A DNA stretch of 64,000 nucleotides from Neolewinella marina. Its GTDB lineage: Bacteria; Bacteroidota; Bacteroidia; Chitinophagales; Saprospiraceae. Position numbers and translations under genes: made by a program. The stretch is from assembly GCF_002631205.1 (NCBI RefSeq), contig NZ_PDLO01000004.1, forward strand, positions 62,001 to 126,000, in the 5' to 3' direction. Every line of letters begins with the position of its first letter. Position 1 is the first letter of the stretch. Of the stretch, positions 48,711-58,565 are shown in pieces. The notes under the pieces were generated by a model, which was not told where the DNA came from, searched no databases, and was given only the letters and a program-made list of their open reading frames with translations.

Positions 48711-50204
48711 TTACTGTGCCCACCAGAGCTTGGTGAGCTTGTTGTCCGGTCCGCCGTTCAGGTCTACGCCGGCGGTCACGTTGGCGTAGTTGAGGCTGTA
48801 TTCTGATTCGGGGTAGCGCAGGCGGGTGGGTACCTGCCCTTCGTTTTCCATGACGGCGCGGGGGTCGGGATCCGGCAGTACGGGGAAGCCGGTGCGGCGG
48901 TACTCGGTCCAGGCCTCGATGCCCTGGGCGAAGAGGGCCTTCCATTTTTCGGTCATCAGGGTTTCGCGGCTGATGCCCCGGCCGGCGACGTAGTGGTCGG
49001 GCATGGTGAGGCCGAATTGCTCAAAGCTGGCCCGAATCCCGGCTTCCATATAGTCGGCGGCACCGGCGCCATCGGTGTACTCCCCGTCCATGGCCGCCTC
49101 GGCCAGGATGAAGTTGATCTCGGCGAAGGTGATCAGGGGCACCGGCTGGGTTTCGGCCGTGAAGTAGTCCCCGGGCCGGCTGGCGGTGGTGAAGTAGGCC
49201 ACGGCGTCGCCTTCGGGCAGTCCGTTCGGAGCTCCAGCGTAGCGCCCGGCGCGGTCACCGGCCTGGGCGGGGCTGGCGTAGACTTCCAGGCGGGGGTCGG
49301 TGGGGTTGCCTTCCTCATCGGCCATGGCGTTGATCAGGGTGGTGCTGATCGACCAGTCCTCCCGGCTGTCGAACACCATCACCTCGTGCCAGCTGTTGTT
49401 GTTCTCGTCGCTCTGCCGCGAGGTGGGCCGGAAGAAGGAAGCGTCGTAGATGGAAGTGATGATGGGGTAGGTTTCGGGGTTACCGAGGATCTCGGCGAAG
49501 ACGGCGCGGCTCGCTTCGGGCGCCCGGTCGGCCTGGCGGTTGGCCAGTCGCAGGCGCAGGCTGTTGGCGAACTTCTTCCACATCACGATGTCGCTGTCGA
49601 AGAGGATGTCCTTGTCGATGGGCTTGCCCGCGGGGTCGAGCGCTTCCGCGGCCGCCTTCAGGTTGGCCAGCATCCCGGCGTACACCGCTTCCTGACTGTC
49701 GTAGGCGGGGGCCAGGTTGCCCGCCGTTGCTCCCTCCAGCGCCCGGGTGTAGGGGATGGCCCCCCAGGTATCGGTGAGGATGGAGAAGACGTACTCCCGC
49801 ATGATGGTGGCCGCGGCGGCGTAGTTGGTATTGTAGTAGCGGCCGTCCGGGTCGCCGGTCAGGTCGATCACCGTTTGCAGGTTCACCAGGCTTTCGGTGT
49901 AGAAGCCGTCCCAGGTCTCGTTCCTCAGGGTGGCGGCGGGGTTGTAGGTATCCCCTTCGTTGACGTACTGGTTGCGGGCGAAGTACTGCATCCAGAGCAT
50001 TCCCCCATCCAGGTTGAGCCGTTCGTTGCGGCTGCGGTGGCCGTGGATGCGGTCGACGGCCTCCCGCACCGCCAGGGGGAAGAGGGTGGCCGGCGGTACG
50101 AGTTCGGGTTCGTTGGGGTTAGCGTTCAGGGCCTCGAAGCCGTCGTCGCAGGCGGTAAAGAGCAACAGCAGCAGGAGGGGCAGGAGAAGGTGGGAAGCGT
50201 TCAT
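48711..50204 (-). CDS. SusD/RagB-like outer-membrane lipoprotein
   Basis: A 497-residue substrate-binding lid of a SusCD transporter, of the SusD-like_2 type. The lipoprotein signal has Cys19 (LFTACDD). Helical TPR-like segments include WDGFYTESLVNLQTVID and the YVFSILTDTWGAIPYTRAL region, a family signature; the C-terminal part has ITFAEINFILAEAAM and the KWKALFAQGIEAWTEYRRTG signature. The ATG at 50204 gives the lipobox at the right distance. It follows susC by 65 bp. Confidence 0.93.
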   Translation of the reverse strand: MNASHLLLPLLLLLLFTACDDGFEALNANPNEPELVPPATLFPLAVREAVDRIHGHRSRNERLNLDGGMLWMQYFARNQYVNEGDTYNPAATLRNETWDGFYTESLVNLQTVIDLTGDPDGRYYNTNYAAAATIMREYVFSILTDTWGAIPYTRALEGATAGNLAPAYDSQEAVYAGMLANLKAAAEALDPAGKPIDKDILFDSDIVMWKKFANSLRLRLANRQADRAPEASRAVFAEILGNPETYPIITSIYDASFFRPTSRQSDENNNSWHEVMVFDSREDWSISTTLINAMADEEGNPTDPRLEVYASPAQAGDRAGRYAGAPNGLPEGDAVAYFTTASRPGDYFTAETQPVPLITFAEINFILAEAAMDGEYTDGAGAADYMEAGIRASFEQFGLTMPDHYVAGRGISRETLMTEKWKALFAQGIEAWTEYRRTGFPVLPDPDPRAVMENEGQVPTRLRYPESEYSLNYANVTAGVDLNGGPDNKLTKLWWAQ

Positions 50205-50269
50205 GGACTGGTTTTTTGGGGCGTGTGGACTGAGGTGGGGGGCGGCGGAGCGCGGGTGCCGGGCGCCCA

Positions 50270-53200
50270 TCAGAAGGTGAGGTTGAGGTTGACGCCGAAG
50301 CTGCGGGTGCTGGGGACGGTGGTGTAGTTCAGGGCGCCCTGGAGGTTGCCGCCGTAGCTGTTGAATTCCGGGTCGACCTGGCTGTGGTTGCTGTACAGCA
50401 TGGCCAGGTTGCGGCCGATCAGGCTGACGCTGGCGGCCCGCAGGAAGGACACCCGGTCGACCAGCGCGGCGGGCAGGGCGTAGGTGATGCCGGCCTCCCG
50501 CAGCTTGACGAAGCTGGCGTCGAAGATGGCCCCCTCGTTGGCGTACCGGACGCTCAGGGCACCCACCACGTCGCGGGTCGGGGCCACCACGTCGTTGACG
50601 ACGTAGACGGGGTTCTCCGCATCACCCACGTTGCGGGCACCTACGCCGATCACCCCTTCCTCCCGGCCGATGGCCGTCAGGGGGTACACCCCGGTCTGCA
50701 TGCCGATCGAGCTGCTCTCCTCGGCGATGTCGCCGCCGATCTTGGCGTCGATGAGGAAGTTGGCGCTGAAGGCCCCCAGGCGGAACATGTTGCGCACCCC
50801 GCCGATCCAGTCGGGGGTCACGTTGCCCAGCACCTTCAGGTTGGGGTCCTTGACCGGCACCCCGTTTTCAAAGATGACCTCTCCGGCCAGCGGGCCTTCC
50901 TCCACCCGGGCAAAGCCACTGCCGAAGAGGGTGCCGAAGGGCTCCCCTACCCTGGCTTCCAGGCTAAGGCCGCGGCGCGACTGCAGCACGATGGTCTCGA
51001 GTTCGTTGCCGCTCTCGTCGGTGTAGAGTTCCAGGACGGTGTTGTTGTTCTTGGCGTAGTTCAGGGCTACGTCCCAGCCGAACTTCGGCAGGTCGATGAC
51101 GGCTCCGGAGAGCACCACTTCCACGCCGCGGTTGCGCACCTTGCCGGCGTTGATCAGCTTGCTCTCGTAGCCGGTGGCCCGGCTCACGGCGATGTTGATG
51201 ATTTGGTCTTCGGTGGTCTGCTCGTAGGCCGTCACGTCCAGGCCGATCCGCCCTCCGAGGAAGCGCAGGTCAAGTCCGGCCTCCTTGCCGGTGGTCCGCT
51301 CGGGGCGCAGGTCCGAGCTCGCGATCGTGGCCTGCTCGGCGAAGAGGGGGGTGGTGGAGTTCCAGGGGGTGGAGGGCGCGAACACCTGCCGCAGGCGGTA
51401 GGGGTCGGTATCGGACCCCACCTGGGCCCAGCCGGCACGCACCTTGGCGTAGCTGAGCACGCGGCCGCTGATGGGCAGGGCGTCGGTGAGTACGCCACTG
51501 AGGCTGACCGAGGGGTAGAAGTAGCTGTTGTTCTCTACCGGCAGGGTGCTCGACCAGTCGTTGCGGGCCGTGACGTCGAGGTAGAGGAAGCTCTTGTAGC
51601 CGAAGCTGGCGGCCCCGAAGAAGCTGTTCACCTCCTTCTCCTCGATGCGGCTCACGTTGGTGTTCTGGCTGGCGTTGTTGGCCACGTTGTACAGGCCGTT
51701 GATCGTGGCGTCGTTCACGCCGATGTAGTTGCGCTTGAAGTAGTTGGTGCGGTGGTTACCCCCGAACTGGGCGTTCAGGCTGAAGTCCTCGCCGAAGTAG
51801 CCGTTGTAGGTGAGGATGAAGTCGAGGTTGGTTTCCTGCCGCCGCAGCACGTCCTCGCTGAAGGACTGGGTACGCTCCGTACCGCTCTTGATGCGCTCGC
51901 CGCGGGTCACGGCCCGGCGGGTGTCGGTCCACAGGTCGGTTCCGCCGCGGACCAGCAGGCTCAGGCTGGGCAGGAACTCGTAGGTAAAGGCGATGTTGCC
52001 CAGCAAGCGGTCCTTCTCGTTGGCGTTGGTGAGGTATTCCTGCTCGTAAAAGCGGTTCCCGGCGAAGGAATGCTGCCAGTTGGCGTAGGGGTAGGCGTCG
52101 CCCTCCCGCACGATGTGGACGTCCATATAGTCGGCGTAATCGCGCAGCAGCCCCCAGTCGTCGTGGCGGTGGTGCCAGGTGCCGAGTTCCCAGAGCGCGG
52201 GCTGCTGGCGGTTGTCGGATCCAGACTTGATGTACTCCGAGCTTACCTGCACGCGGAGCTTGGGGGCCAGCTCCTGGTCAATGTTCAGGCGGAAATTGTT
52301 CCGCTCGTAGTCGTTGTTGTACAACAGCCCTTTGGTATCCACCCGCCCGAAACTGAAGCGGAAATTGCCGCTGCCGTAGTTGTTGGAGATGCTCAGGGTG
52401 TTGTTGGCCGTGGTGCCCGTATCCCAGAAGTTGCTCCAGCTGTCGGGCACGGGGACCAGGGGGGCCAGCTCGGTGCCCGTCCACCAGTGGCGGACGAGGC
52501 GGCCGTCCATCGGGGCACCCCAGCTCTCGTCCACCCCGGCGGTACCCACCAGGGGGGCGTCCGGGTAGACGTTGCGGAACTGCTCCACGGCCAGGGGGTC
52601 GGTGATGCCGCCGTTGCGGCCGTCGGCGTACCAGGTTACGCCCCCCGTTCCGCCGCCGTAGATGTTCTGGAATTCGGGGACCACGAAGGGGTTCTCCACG
52701 GAGTAGCTGCCGGCGTAGCTGATGGTGAGGCCTTCCGCCTGGCTGCCGTTCTTGGTGGTGACCAGAATGACGCCGTTGGCGGCGCGGCTGCCGTAGAGGG
52801 CGGCGGCGTTCGCCCCTTTGAGGACGGTGATGGAGGCGATGTTGTCGGGGCTGATCTCGGAGATGCCCCCGCCGTAGACATTGTTGTCGGAGGCCCCGTC
52901 GATGGGGGCGGCGAAATCACCCTCCATGGGCACCCCGTCGATGACGTAGAGGGGCTGGTTGTTGCCGAGGACGGAGCTGTTGCCGCGGATGGTGACCTGT
53001 GATCCCCCGCCGGGTACGTTGGCCGCCGAAACTTGCAGGCCGGCCACCTTGCCACTGAGGCCGTTGACCACGTTGGTGCTCCGCGTCTGCTCAATGGCGT
53101 CGGCCCCAAGGTCCTGCACGGCGTAGCCGAGGGATTTTTTCTCCCGCTTCACCCCCAGGGCGGTGACGACCACCTCGCTGAGGTCGAGGGCCGACTCCTG

Positions 53201-53479
53201 GAGCACGACGTCGTACTCCGACTGGGCGGTGATGGGCAGGTACTGGGCCTGGTAGCCGGTATAGGTAATGAGGAGGCGCTCGACGCCGTCCGGGACGGTA
53301 AGTTCGAAGTAGCCGTTGTAGTCGGTGACGGTACCCACGGTGGTGCCGTCCGCCATGACGGTGGCGCCGATCAGGGGGTCCGCCGCGTCGGTGACGGTAC
53401 CCGTAAGGGCCCGCTGGGCGCCCAGGCTGCCGGAGAGCAGTAACAACAGCCCGCAGAGGTGGTGTAGAGGTAGTTTCAT
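50270..53479 (-). CDS. SusC/RagA-like TonB-linked outer-membrane transporter
   Basis: A 1069-residue outer-membrane importer. After the signal peptide (1-21) comes a carboxypeptidase-D-regulatory-like domain (about 22-100), then the plug with the SusC signature (VTALGVKREKKSLGYA, about 105-120; TIRGNSSVLGNNQPLYVIDGVP in two parts). The C-terminal 22-strand beta-barrel ends with Phe. Energy comes from a TonB such as that at 5615. It is the first gene of the operon. There are no glycoside hydrolase, protease or sulfatase genes, unlike glycan loci, so the substrate could be a peptide, amine or other small molecule. Confidence 0.95.
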   Translation of the reverse strand: MKLPLHHLCGLLLLLSGSLGAQRALTGTVTDAADPLIGATVMADGTTVGTVTDYNGYFELTVPDGVERLLITYTGYQAQYLPITAQSEYDVVLQESALDLSEVVVTALGVKREKKSLGYAVQDLGADAIEQTRSTNVVNGLSGKVAGLQVSAANVPGGGSQVTIRGNSSVLGNNQPLYVIDGVPMEGDFAAPIDGASDNNVYGGGISEISPDNIASITVLKGANAAALYGSRAANGVILVTTKNGSQAEGLTISYAGSYSVENPFVVPEFQNIYGGGTGGVTWYADGRNGGITDPLAVEQFRNVYPDAPLVGTAGVDESWGAPMDGRLVRHWWTGTELAPLVPVPDSWSNFWDTGTTANNTLSISNNYGSGNFRFSFGRVDTKGLLYNNDYERNNFRLNIDQELAPKLRVQVSSEYIKSGSDNRQQPALWELGTWHHRHDDWGLLRDYADYMDVHIVREGDAYPYANWQHSFAGNRFYEQEYLTNANEKDRLLGNIAFTYEFLPSLSLLVRGGTDLWTDTRRAVTRGERIKSGTERTQSFSEDVLRRQETNLDFILTYNGYFGEDFSLNAQFGGNHRTNYFKRNYIGVNDATINGLYNVANNASQNTNVSRIEEKEVNSFFGAASFGYKSFLYLDVTARNDWSSTLPVENNSYFYPSVSLSGVLTDALPISGRVLSYAKVRAGWAQVGSDTDPYRLRQVFAPSTPWNSTTPLFAEQATIASSDLRPERTTGKEAGLDLRFLGGRIGLDVTAYEQTTEDQIINIAVSRATGYESKLINAGKVRNRGVEVVLSGAVIDLPKFGWDVALNYAKNNNTVLELYTDESGNELETIVLQSRRGLSLEARVGEPFGTLFGSGFARVEEGPLAGEVIFENGVPVKDPNLKVLGNVTPDWIGGVRNMFRLGAFSANFLIDAKIGGDIAEESSSIGMQTGVYPLTAIGREEGVIGVGARNVGDAENPVYVVNDVVAPTRDVVGALSVRYANEGAIFDASFVKLREAGITYALPAALVDRVSFLRAASVSLIGRNLAMLYSNHSQVDPEFNSYGGNLQGALNYTTVPSTRSFGVNLNLTF

Positions 53480-53753
53480 ATACTAGTGGAATGCTGCCCT
53501 GTAAGGCGTGAGAAATGGGGGTCAATTCAGGAATCCGATCGGTCAAACTGTTACCCAAAGTTGACGAGGCGCCGCGGAGGGCATCAAATCAGAAAGAAGT
53601 CTATTTTGTGATGGGATAATCCGGTGCCGGGCCGGTTTCCGGGGTGCTACTTGCCGGCTATCGGGTGGAAACCCGGGATCCATCCGGCTCACTCCGCGCA
53701 TATTTTATCCGGCAACGGGCGCATCCGTACTGACACATCACCTCCGTTTTGCT

Positions 53754-55226
53754 ATGTCAATTGCCAAAAAAGAGCTCCTGATCGAGCTGATTCAGAGCCT
53801 GGACAGCTCCGAAAAGCGCTTCTTTTCCCGCCAGGCCCGCGCGGAGGGGGAAGGGGAAGACGACAAATTCTACCGCCTTTTCCGCTTTCTGAGCGAGGGC
53901 GGCTCCCTGGATGACCCCGAACTGCCCACCCGGCTGGGGATTTCCGGCCCGGGCCAACTGGCCAACCTGCAGCGCCACCTCTACGGCCGCCTGCTCGACG
54001 CCCTGCGGCTGCAGCACCGCCGCCGCGACCTCGGCATTCAGGTCCGCGAGCAGATCGACTACGCCAACCTCCTCTACGACCGCGGGCTCTACCTCCACGC
54101 CCTGAAGCTGCTGGCCCGGGCCAAGGAGCAGGCCATCCGCTTCCACCTGGACCTCCACCACCTCCTGATCGTCGACTTCGAGAAGGTGATCGAGAGCCGC
54201 CACATCACCCGGGCTACCGCCGAACGGATGACCTCCCTGACCTCCGAAAGCCGGCGGCGGCAGGAAATTATGGGCAGTACGGTGCGCCAGTCCAACCTGC
54301 AGCTCATGCTGCAGCGCCACTTCATCCAGCACGGTCACGTGGGCTCCCCGGCCGAGGCGCGGAAGTTCTACCAGCTGTTCCACCACTACTTCAGCGACCC
54401 GGTACCGCCGGGAGCTACCTTCCAGGAGCGCATCCTGGGGCACCAGTGCCGCTTCTGGTACCACTACAACCAGCTGCAACTCGCGGAGGCCGCCCACCAC
54501 GCCCGCGCCTGGACGCTACAGTTCGCCGGGCGGCAGGAACTGCGGGAAAGGGACGTGAACTACTACATCAAGGGGCTGGACCGCTGTCTGCTGGTGGCCT
54601 TCTTCCGCTACGACGCCCCCGAACACGCGCGATTGCTGGAGGAGTTGGTGGCTTTCGAGCAACAGAGCCGCCACACCCGCCAGCAGCGCAACAGTCAGAT
54701 GATGGCTGCCCTGGTCCGCCTACGGGCCGAAATCAATCAGCACTTGCTCACCGACCCCGGCACCTGCGCCCCCGCCACGGTTGCCGCCTTTGCCCGCCGG
54801 ATCGCGGAGCTGAGCGGGGTGGACCGCCACAAGCAACTCGTGATGTACTACAAACTGGCGGTGATCAGCGTGGTGAACCACCGCCTGGCGGAGGCCCTGG
54901 ACTACCTGTCGCCCGTCCTGGCCGAAGGCAGGCCGCTGCGCTACGACCTGATGGTGTACGCCCGGCTGCTACAGCTGGTCTGCCACTACCGCCTCGGCCA
55001 CCTGGAGTTCGTCGGGTACGGCGTCAACAACCTGGCCCGCTACCTGGGGCGGATCAGCTACCGCAGCGAATACCCCACGCTGGTGATCCAGCTGCTGCGG
55101 GGACTGATGCGGGAGGAAGTGGACGCGCCGGCGGCCTTCGAGCGGGGGCTGGCTCCCCTGCGGGAGCGCATTTTCAATCTGCGGGAATTCAGGTACTTCG
55201 ACGCGGCAGGGCTACTCGCCATGTAG
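53754..55226 (+). CDS. Uncharacterised helical (TPR-like) protein
   Basis: A 490-residue cytoplasmic protein, no family named with confidence. There is no signal peptide or membrane helix. It is nearly all alpha-helical with TPR-like pairs (LYDRGLYLHALKLLARAKEQA; the NHRLAEALDYLSPVLAEGRPL pair) and many Arg and His residues. It is divergent from susC with 274 bp between them. Proteins of this size and helical repeat type are widespread and uncharacterised in Bacteroidota. The N-terminal KKELLIELIQSLDSSEKRFF is its best-conserved-looking segment. Confidence 0.75.
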   Translation: MSIAKKELLIELIQSLDSSEKRFFSRQARAEGEGEDDKFYRLFRFLSEGGSLDDPELPTRLGISGPGQLANLQRHLYGRLLDALRLQHRRRDLGIQVREQIDYANLLYDRGLYLHALKLLARAKEQAIRFHLDLHHLLIVDFEKVIESRHITRATAERMTSLTSESRRRQEIMGSTVRQSNLQLMLQRHFIQHGHVGSPAEARKFYQLFHHYFSDPVPPGATFQERILGHQCRFWYHYNQLQLAEAAHHARAWTLQFAGRQELRERDVNYYIKGLDRCLLVAFFRYDAPEHARLLEELVAFEQQSRHTRQQRNSQMMAALVRLRAEINQHLLTDPGTCAPATVAAFARRIAELSGVDRHKQLVMYYKLAVISVVNHRLAEALDYLSPVLAEGRPLRYDLMVYARLLQLVCHYRLGHLEFVGYGVNNLARYLGRISYRSEYPTLVIQLLRGLMREEVDAPAAFERGLAPLRERIFNLREFRYFDAAGLLAM

Positions 55227-55299
55227 CAAACTCCTATATTGTCGCACTTTCCAAGGTCGGCGTCCCACCCCGCCGGCCCCACTCATCCAAAACGTCATC

Positions 55300-57219
55300 A
55301 TGCAACTAGGCCAACTGGGTACGATCGATACGGTCATCTTCGGAGCATACATCATCGGAGTAATCGTCTTCGGAATCTGGATCGCGAACCGGGAGAAGAC
55401 CTCGACCGCCAGCGACTACTTCCTGGCCAGCCGCAGCCTGCCCTGGTGGGCGGTGGGCGGCTCCCTGATCGCCTCCAACATCTCGGCCGAGCAGATCATC
55501 GGCATGAACGGATCGGGCTTCGAGCTGGGGCTGGCCATCGCCGCTTACGAGCTCATGGCCGCCATCACCCTCATCCTGGTGGCCAAGTTCTTCCTCCCCG
55601 TCTTCCTGAAAAAGGAGATCTATACCATGCCCCAATTCCTGGAAGACCGCTACAACGGCACGGTACGCACCATCATGTCGGTGTTCTGGATCGCCCTGTT
55701 CGTCTTCGTCAACATCGCCACCGTGATCTACCTCGGGGCCCTGGCCATCGAGACGCTGCTGGGCGTGGACCTCATCTACGGCATCATCGGGCTGGTACTG
55801 TACTCCGCTTCCTTCTCCATCTTCGGCGGACTGAAGGCCGTGGTCTGGACCGACGTGGTGCAGGTGGTCGTCCTCATGCTCGGGGGCACCATTGCGGCCT
55901 ACGGCATCCTCAGCGTAGTCGGCGACGGCAGCGTATTCACCGGCATCGCCAACCTGTACCAGGCCCTGCCCGGTCACTTCGAGATGCTCTTCGAGCCGGG
56001 TGATACCTACCTGGACGTAGCCAACGCCCACGAATTGTCGACCGGCGTGACGCCCTACGGCGAGCCCACCGACCTGGAGCCGGGAGCGGAGGTGAAGTCC
56101 AGCTTCCAGCTGCTGCCCGGCATGGCCCTGCTGCTCGGGGGCATGTGGATAACCAATAGCTACTACTGGGGCAACAACCAATACATCATCCAGCGGGCAC
56201 TGGCCGCCAAGGACCTGCCCGAAGCCCAGCGGGGGGTAGCCTTCGCGGCCTTTATGAAGCTGTTCATTCCCTTCTTCGCCGTACTGCCCGGCATCGCCGC
56301 CTGGTACCTGCTGCGCGAACAGGATCCCGCCAACCTGCCCATCACCAAAGCCGACCAGGCCTTCCCCTGGGTACTGGCCAACTACGTCGGCGTGGGCTTC
56401 ACGGGACTGACCTTCGCCGCCCTGGTGGCCGCCATCGGTTCCTCGGTGAGCTCGATGGTTAACTCCACCTCGACCATCTTCACGATGGACATCTACAACA
56501 AGTTTATCAACCCCGGCGCCACGGAAGGCCGCCAGGTAAAGGTGGGGCAGATCTCGGCCGCCGCCGCCCTGCTTATCGGCGCCGCGGTGGCTCCGGCCCT
56601 GGCGAACGCCGGCCAGGTATTCCAGGTCATCCAGGAGTACACCGGCTTCATCAGTCCCGGCGTACTCACGGTCTTCATCTTCGGCTTCTTCTACCGCCGG
56701 GGCACGGCCCAGGCCGCCCTGGTGGTAGTGCTGGCCTCGGTGCCCCTGTCGTGGGCCTTCCAGCAGCTGATGCCCGACCTGCCGTTCCTGGACCGCATGG
56801 CCTTCATCTTCCTCATCTCGGCGCTGCTGATGGTGGTCATCAGCCAGTTCACCGGCCGGACGAAGGCCGAGGCGGCCGCGGAGGGCGGGTTCAATGCGGA
56901 AGAGAAGCGCCAGATGGGCGAAAAGGTGATCAAGGACGTCAAGCTGCGCAACGGACTGTCCGTGGCCGTCATCGGCATCGGACTGGCCACCGGCGTGCGC
57001 CTGCTGCTGCAGCCGGTCCCCGGCGTGCCCCTGAGCATGTCAATCATCTTCATCATCCTCTCGTTGGTGGTGATCGCCCTGATCTACACCGACAAGACGG
57101 CCGACGACTACAAGGCCATCGACCTCCACCCCTCCCTGTTCCGCACGCGGATGGGCTTCAACATCGCCGCCCTGGCCATCATCCTATTGCTCACCTTCAT
57201 CTACACCTGGCTGGCCTAA
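55300..57219 (+). CDS. Sodium/solute symporter (SSS/SGLT family)
   Basis: A 639-residue membrane carrier with about 14-15 helices, using the sodium gradient to take up sugars or similar solutes. The SSS pattern is clear: DYFLASRSLPWWAVGGSLIASNISAEQIIG (residues about 40-70, in two parts) with the GSGFELGLAI follow-on, WTDVVQ and the FTGLTFAALVAAIGSSVSSMVNSTSTIF block (helix 8 region with Na2-site Ser/Thr). Length and motifs are near the SGLT sugar subgroup. It starts 73 bp after the preceding gene and ends before a bidirectional hairpin. Confidence 0.93.
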   Translation: MQLGQLGTIDTVIFGAYIIGVIVFGIWIANREKTSTASDYFLASRSLPWWAVGGSLIASNISAEQIIGMNGSGFELGLAIAAYELMAAITLILVAKFFLPVFLKKEIYTMPQFLEDRYNGTVRTIMSVFWIALFVFVNIATVIYLGALAIETLLGVDLIYGIIGLVLYSASFSIFGGLKAVVWTDVVQVVVLMLGGTIAAYGILSVVGDGSVFTGIANLYQALPGHFEMLFEPGDTYLDVANAHELSTGVTPYGEPTDLEPGAEVKSSFQLLPGMALLLGGMWITNSYYWGNNQYIIQRALAAKDLPEAQRGVAFAAFMKLFIPFFAVLPGIAAWYLLREQDPANLPITKADQAFPWVLANYVGVGFTGLTFAALVAAIGSSVSSMVNSTSTIFTMDIYNKFINPGATEGRQVKVGQISAAAALLIGAAVAPALANAGQVFQVIQEYTGFISPGVLTVFIFGFFYRRGTAQAALVVVLASVPLSWAFQQLMPDLPFLDRMAFIFLISALLMVVISQFTGRTKAEAAAEGGFNAEEKRQMGEKVIKDVKLRNGLSVAVIGIGLATGVRLLLQPVPGVPLSMSIIFIILSLVVIALIYTDKTADDYKAIDLHPSLFRTRMGFNIAALAIILLLTFIYTWLA

Positions 57220-57277
57220 ACCAGACCTGGGCCATCTGGTAACCGACCAGGTGGCTCAGCCCCGGGTCCGAAAACGA

Positions 57278-57315
57278 CTACGCCCCCATCCTGCCGAGGC
57301 AAGATGGGGGCGTAG
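57278..57315. terminator. Bidirectional hairpin between symporter and secG
   Basis: A perfect 13-bp stem (ctacgcccccatc / gatgggggcgtag) with an inner gcc/ggc pair in the loop. On the minus strand it is followed by tcgtttt, so it terminates secG transcripts; the plus side has no T-run. Confidence 0.75.
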
Positions 57316-57345
57316 TATGTCCGGCAAACCGGGGGGAGTAGCGGC

Positions 57346-57606
57346 CTAGAGGCCGTTGAGGTCGGCTCCGTCGCCTACGGAACCCACGGCCAGGGCCGTC
57401 AGGATACACAGGGTGAAGAGGGCGATCGCAAGGCCCCAGGTGACCTTCTCGATCACGTCGGTGGAGCGGGACGCGCCGAGCATCTGGTTCGCCTGGCCAC
57501 CGCCGAAGGTCGAATCGATACCGCCGCCTTTGGGGTTCTGGATCAGGACCACCAGCATGAGCAGCAGGCAAACGACACCGGTCAGGATAGTAAGGAGGTT
57601 GACCAT
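57346..57606 (-). CDS. secG: Preprotein translocase subunit SecG
   Basis: An 86-residue inner-membrane subunit of SecYEG. Two hydrophobic helices (about 4-24 and 54-78) flank the conserved cytoplasmic loop IQNPKGGGIDSTFGGG and the NQMLGASRSTDVIEKVTW segment. Length is normal. It starts 4 bp after the preceding gene's stop codon. Confidence 0.95.
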   Translation of the reverse strand: MVNLLTILTGVVCLLLMLVVLIQNPKGGGIDSTFGGGQANQMLGASRSTDVIEKVTWGLAIALFTLCILTALAVGSVGDGADLNGL

Positions 57607-57610
57607 GGGG

Positions 57611-58423
57611 CTATAATTTTTCCTTCAGTTTTTCAATCAGGCCGGCAAAGATCGGTTTTTTCTCCGGATAAAGCAAGATCAGCCGGCGGTACATCTTGAT
57701 CGCGCTCTGGTACTGCTCCTGGCGGACCAGGAGGGCGGCCAGGGTTTCGCTCACCACCACCCCTCCCTCACCGCCGGTATCGGGCGAAGATTTGCGGGGG
57801 CTGGCGGCCTGTTGTCGCCGCCGCAGCTTGCGCAGCCGGTCGCTCAGGTTCGCGTTCCGGCTGCGGGGGGCCACCTTTGCGGCGAATACCGCGGGGTCTT
57901 CCGGCCGCGCCGCCCGCACCAGCGCGGGCAGCAACTGGCTGTAGGTGGCCGCCACGGATACCCACTCCACCATACCCGCCCGGGAGGGCGGCGGGGGCGG
58001 CTCCTGCCGTGGCGGCAGAATGACGGGCTCGTCGGGGTAATCCATATCAAAGGAGACCGGGGCGGGCTCCGGGGTGGGCAGTTCGTTCAGCCGGGAAGGC
58101 AGGGCTTCGCTGAAGGTATTCTCCAGAGGCGTGAGCTCCAGCTCTTCCAGTTCCAGCAGCTCCAGCACCTCTCCCCGCTCCTCTTCCTTGAGGTCGAGGG
58201 AAGCCAGCAGGTTGTAGAGGTGGGCCCGGTCGAAGGTGGCCGAGGCGAAGCGACTGAGGTATTCTTCGTAGCGGGGATCCTTTTCCTGTCGCGCCTTGAG
58301 CAATAGGAGTAGCCGAAGGTTCGTTGCATAAGGGTAACGCGCAATCAACTCCAGCAATTCGTCTGAAGAGATTTCCGCAAGCAGCGCAGGCCGCTCAATG
58401 TACTGCAGTAACGACTGTTGCAT
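57611..58423 (-). CDS. Uncharacterised protein upstream of secG with C-terminal TPR
   Basis: A 270-residue cytoplasmic protein. The N-terminal 90 residues are helical (LLQYIERPALLAEISSDELLELI in parts; YPYATNLRLLLLLKARQ), the middle is low-complexity and Pro/Glu-rich (about 110-160), and the C-terminus has one TPR-like pair (TLAALLVRQEQYQSAIKMYRRL, about 225-260). The start at 58423 marks the beginning of the helical region; longer frames run into intergenic DNA. It probably shares a transcript with secG. A role in secretion is only suggested by the neighbour. Confidence 0.8.
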   Translation of the reverse strand: MQQSLLQYIERPALLAEISSDELLELIARYPYATNLRLLLLLKARQEKDPRYEEYLSRFASATFDRAHLYNLLASLDLKEEERGEVLELLELEELELTPLENTFSEALPSRLNELPTPEPAPVSFDMDYPDEPVILPPRQEPPPPPSRAGMVEWVSVAATYSQLLPALVRAARPEDPAVFAAKVAPRSRNANLSDRLRKLRRRQQAASPRKSSPDTGGEGGVVVSETLAALLVRQEQYQSAIKMYRRLILLYPEKKPIFAGLIEKLKEKL

Positions 58424-58552
58424 AGGCCACGAGAACGGACCCAAGGTCGGGGGAAACCCCGGAATTCCCGACATCTGGCACCCGGTTTCTGCGCTTTCAA
58501 AAAAAATTGAATCCTTTTTCGGCTTTTGTGTTGTGATTAATGTCAGTTCGAC

Positions 58553-58560
58553 TATCTTTG
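58553..58560 (+). promoter_or_regulatory. TAnnTTTG promoter of the candidate small RNA
   Basis: TATCTTTG with a TTG 19 bp upstream (58531-58533), the expected spacing for the Bacteroidota -33/-7 promoter. Confidence 0.65.
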
Positions 58561-58565
58561 TCAGC

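Noticed and set aside
50384-53002. Long plus-strand open frame across susC
   Set aside because: No domain or signal pattern; the minus frame is a complete SusC homologue.
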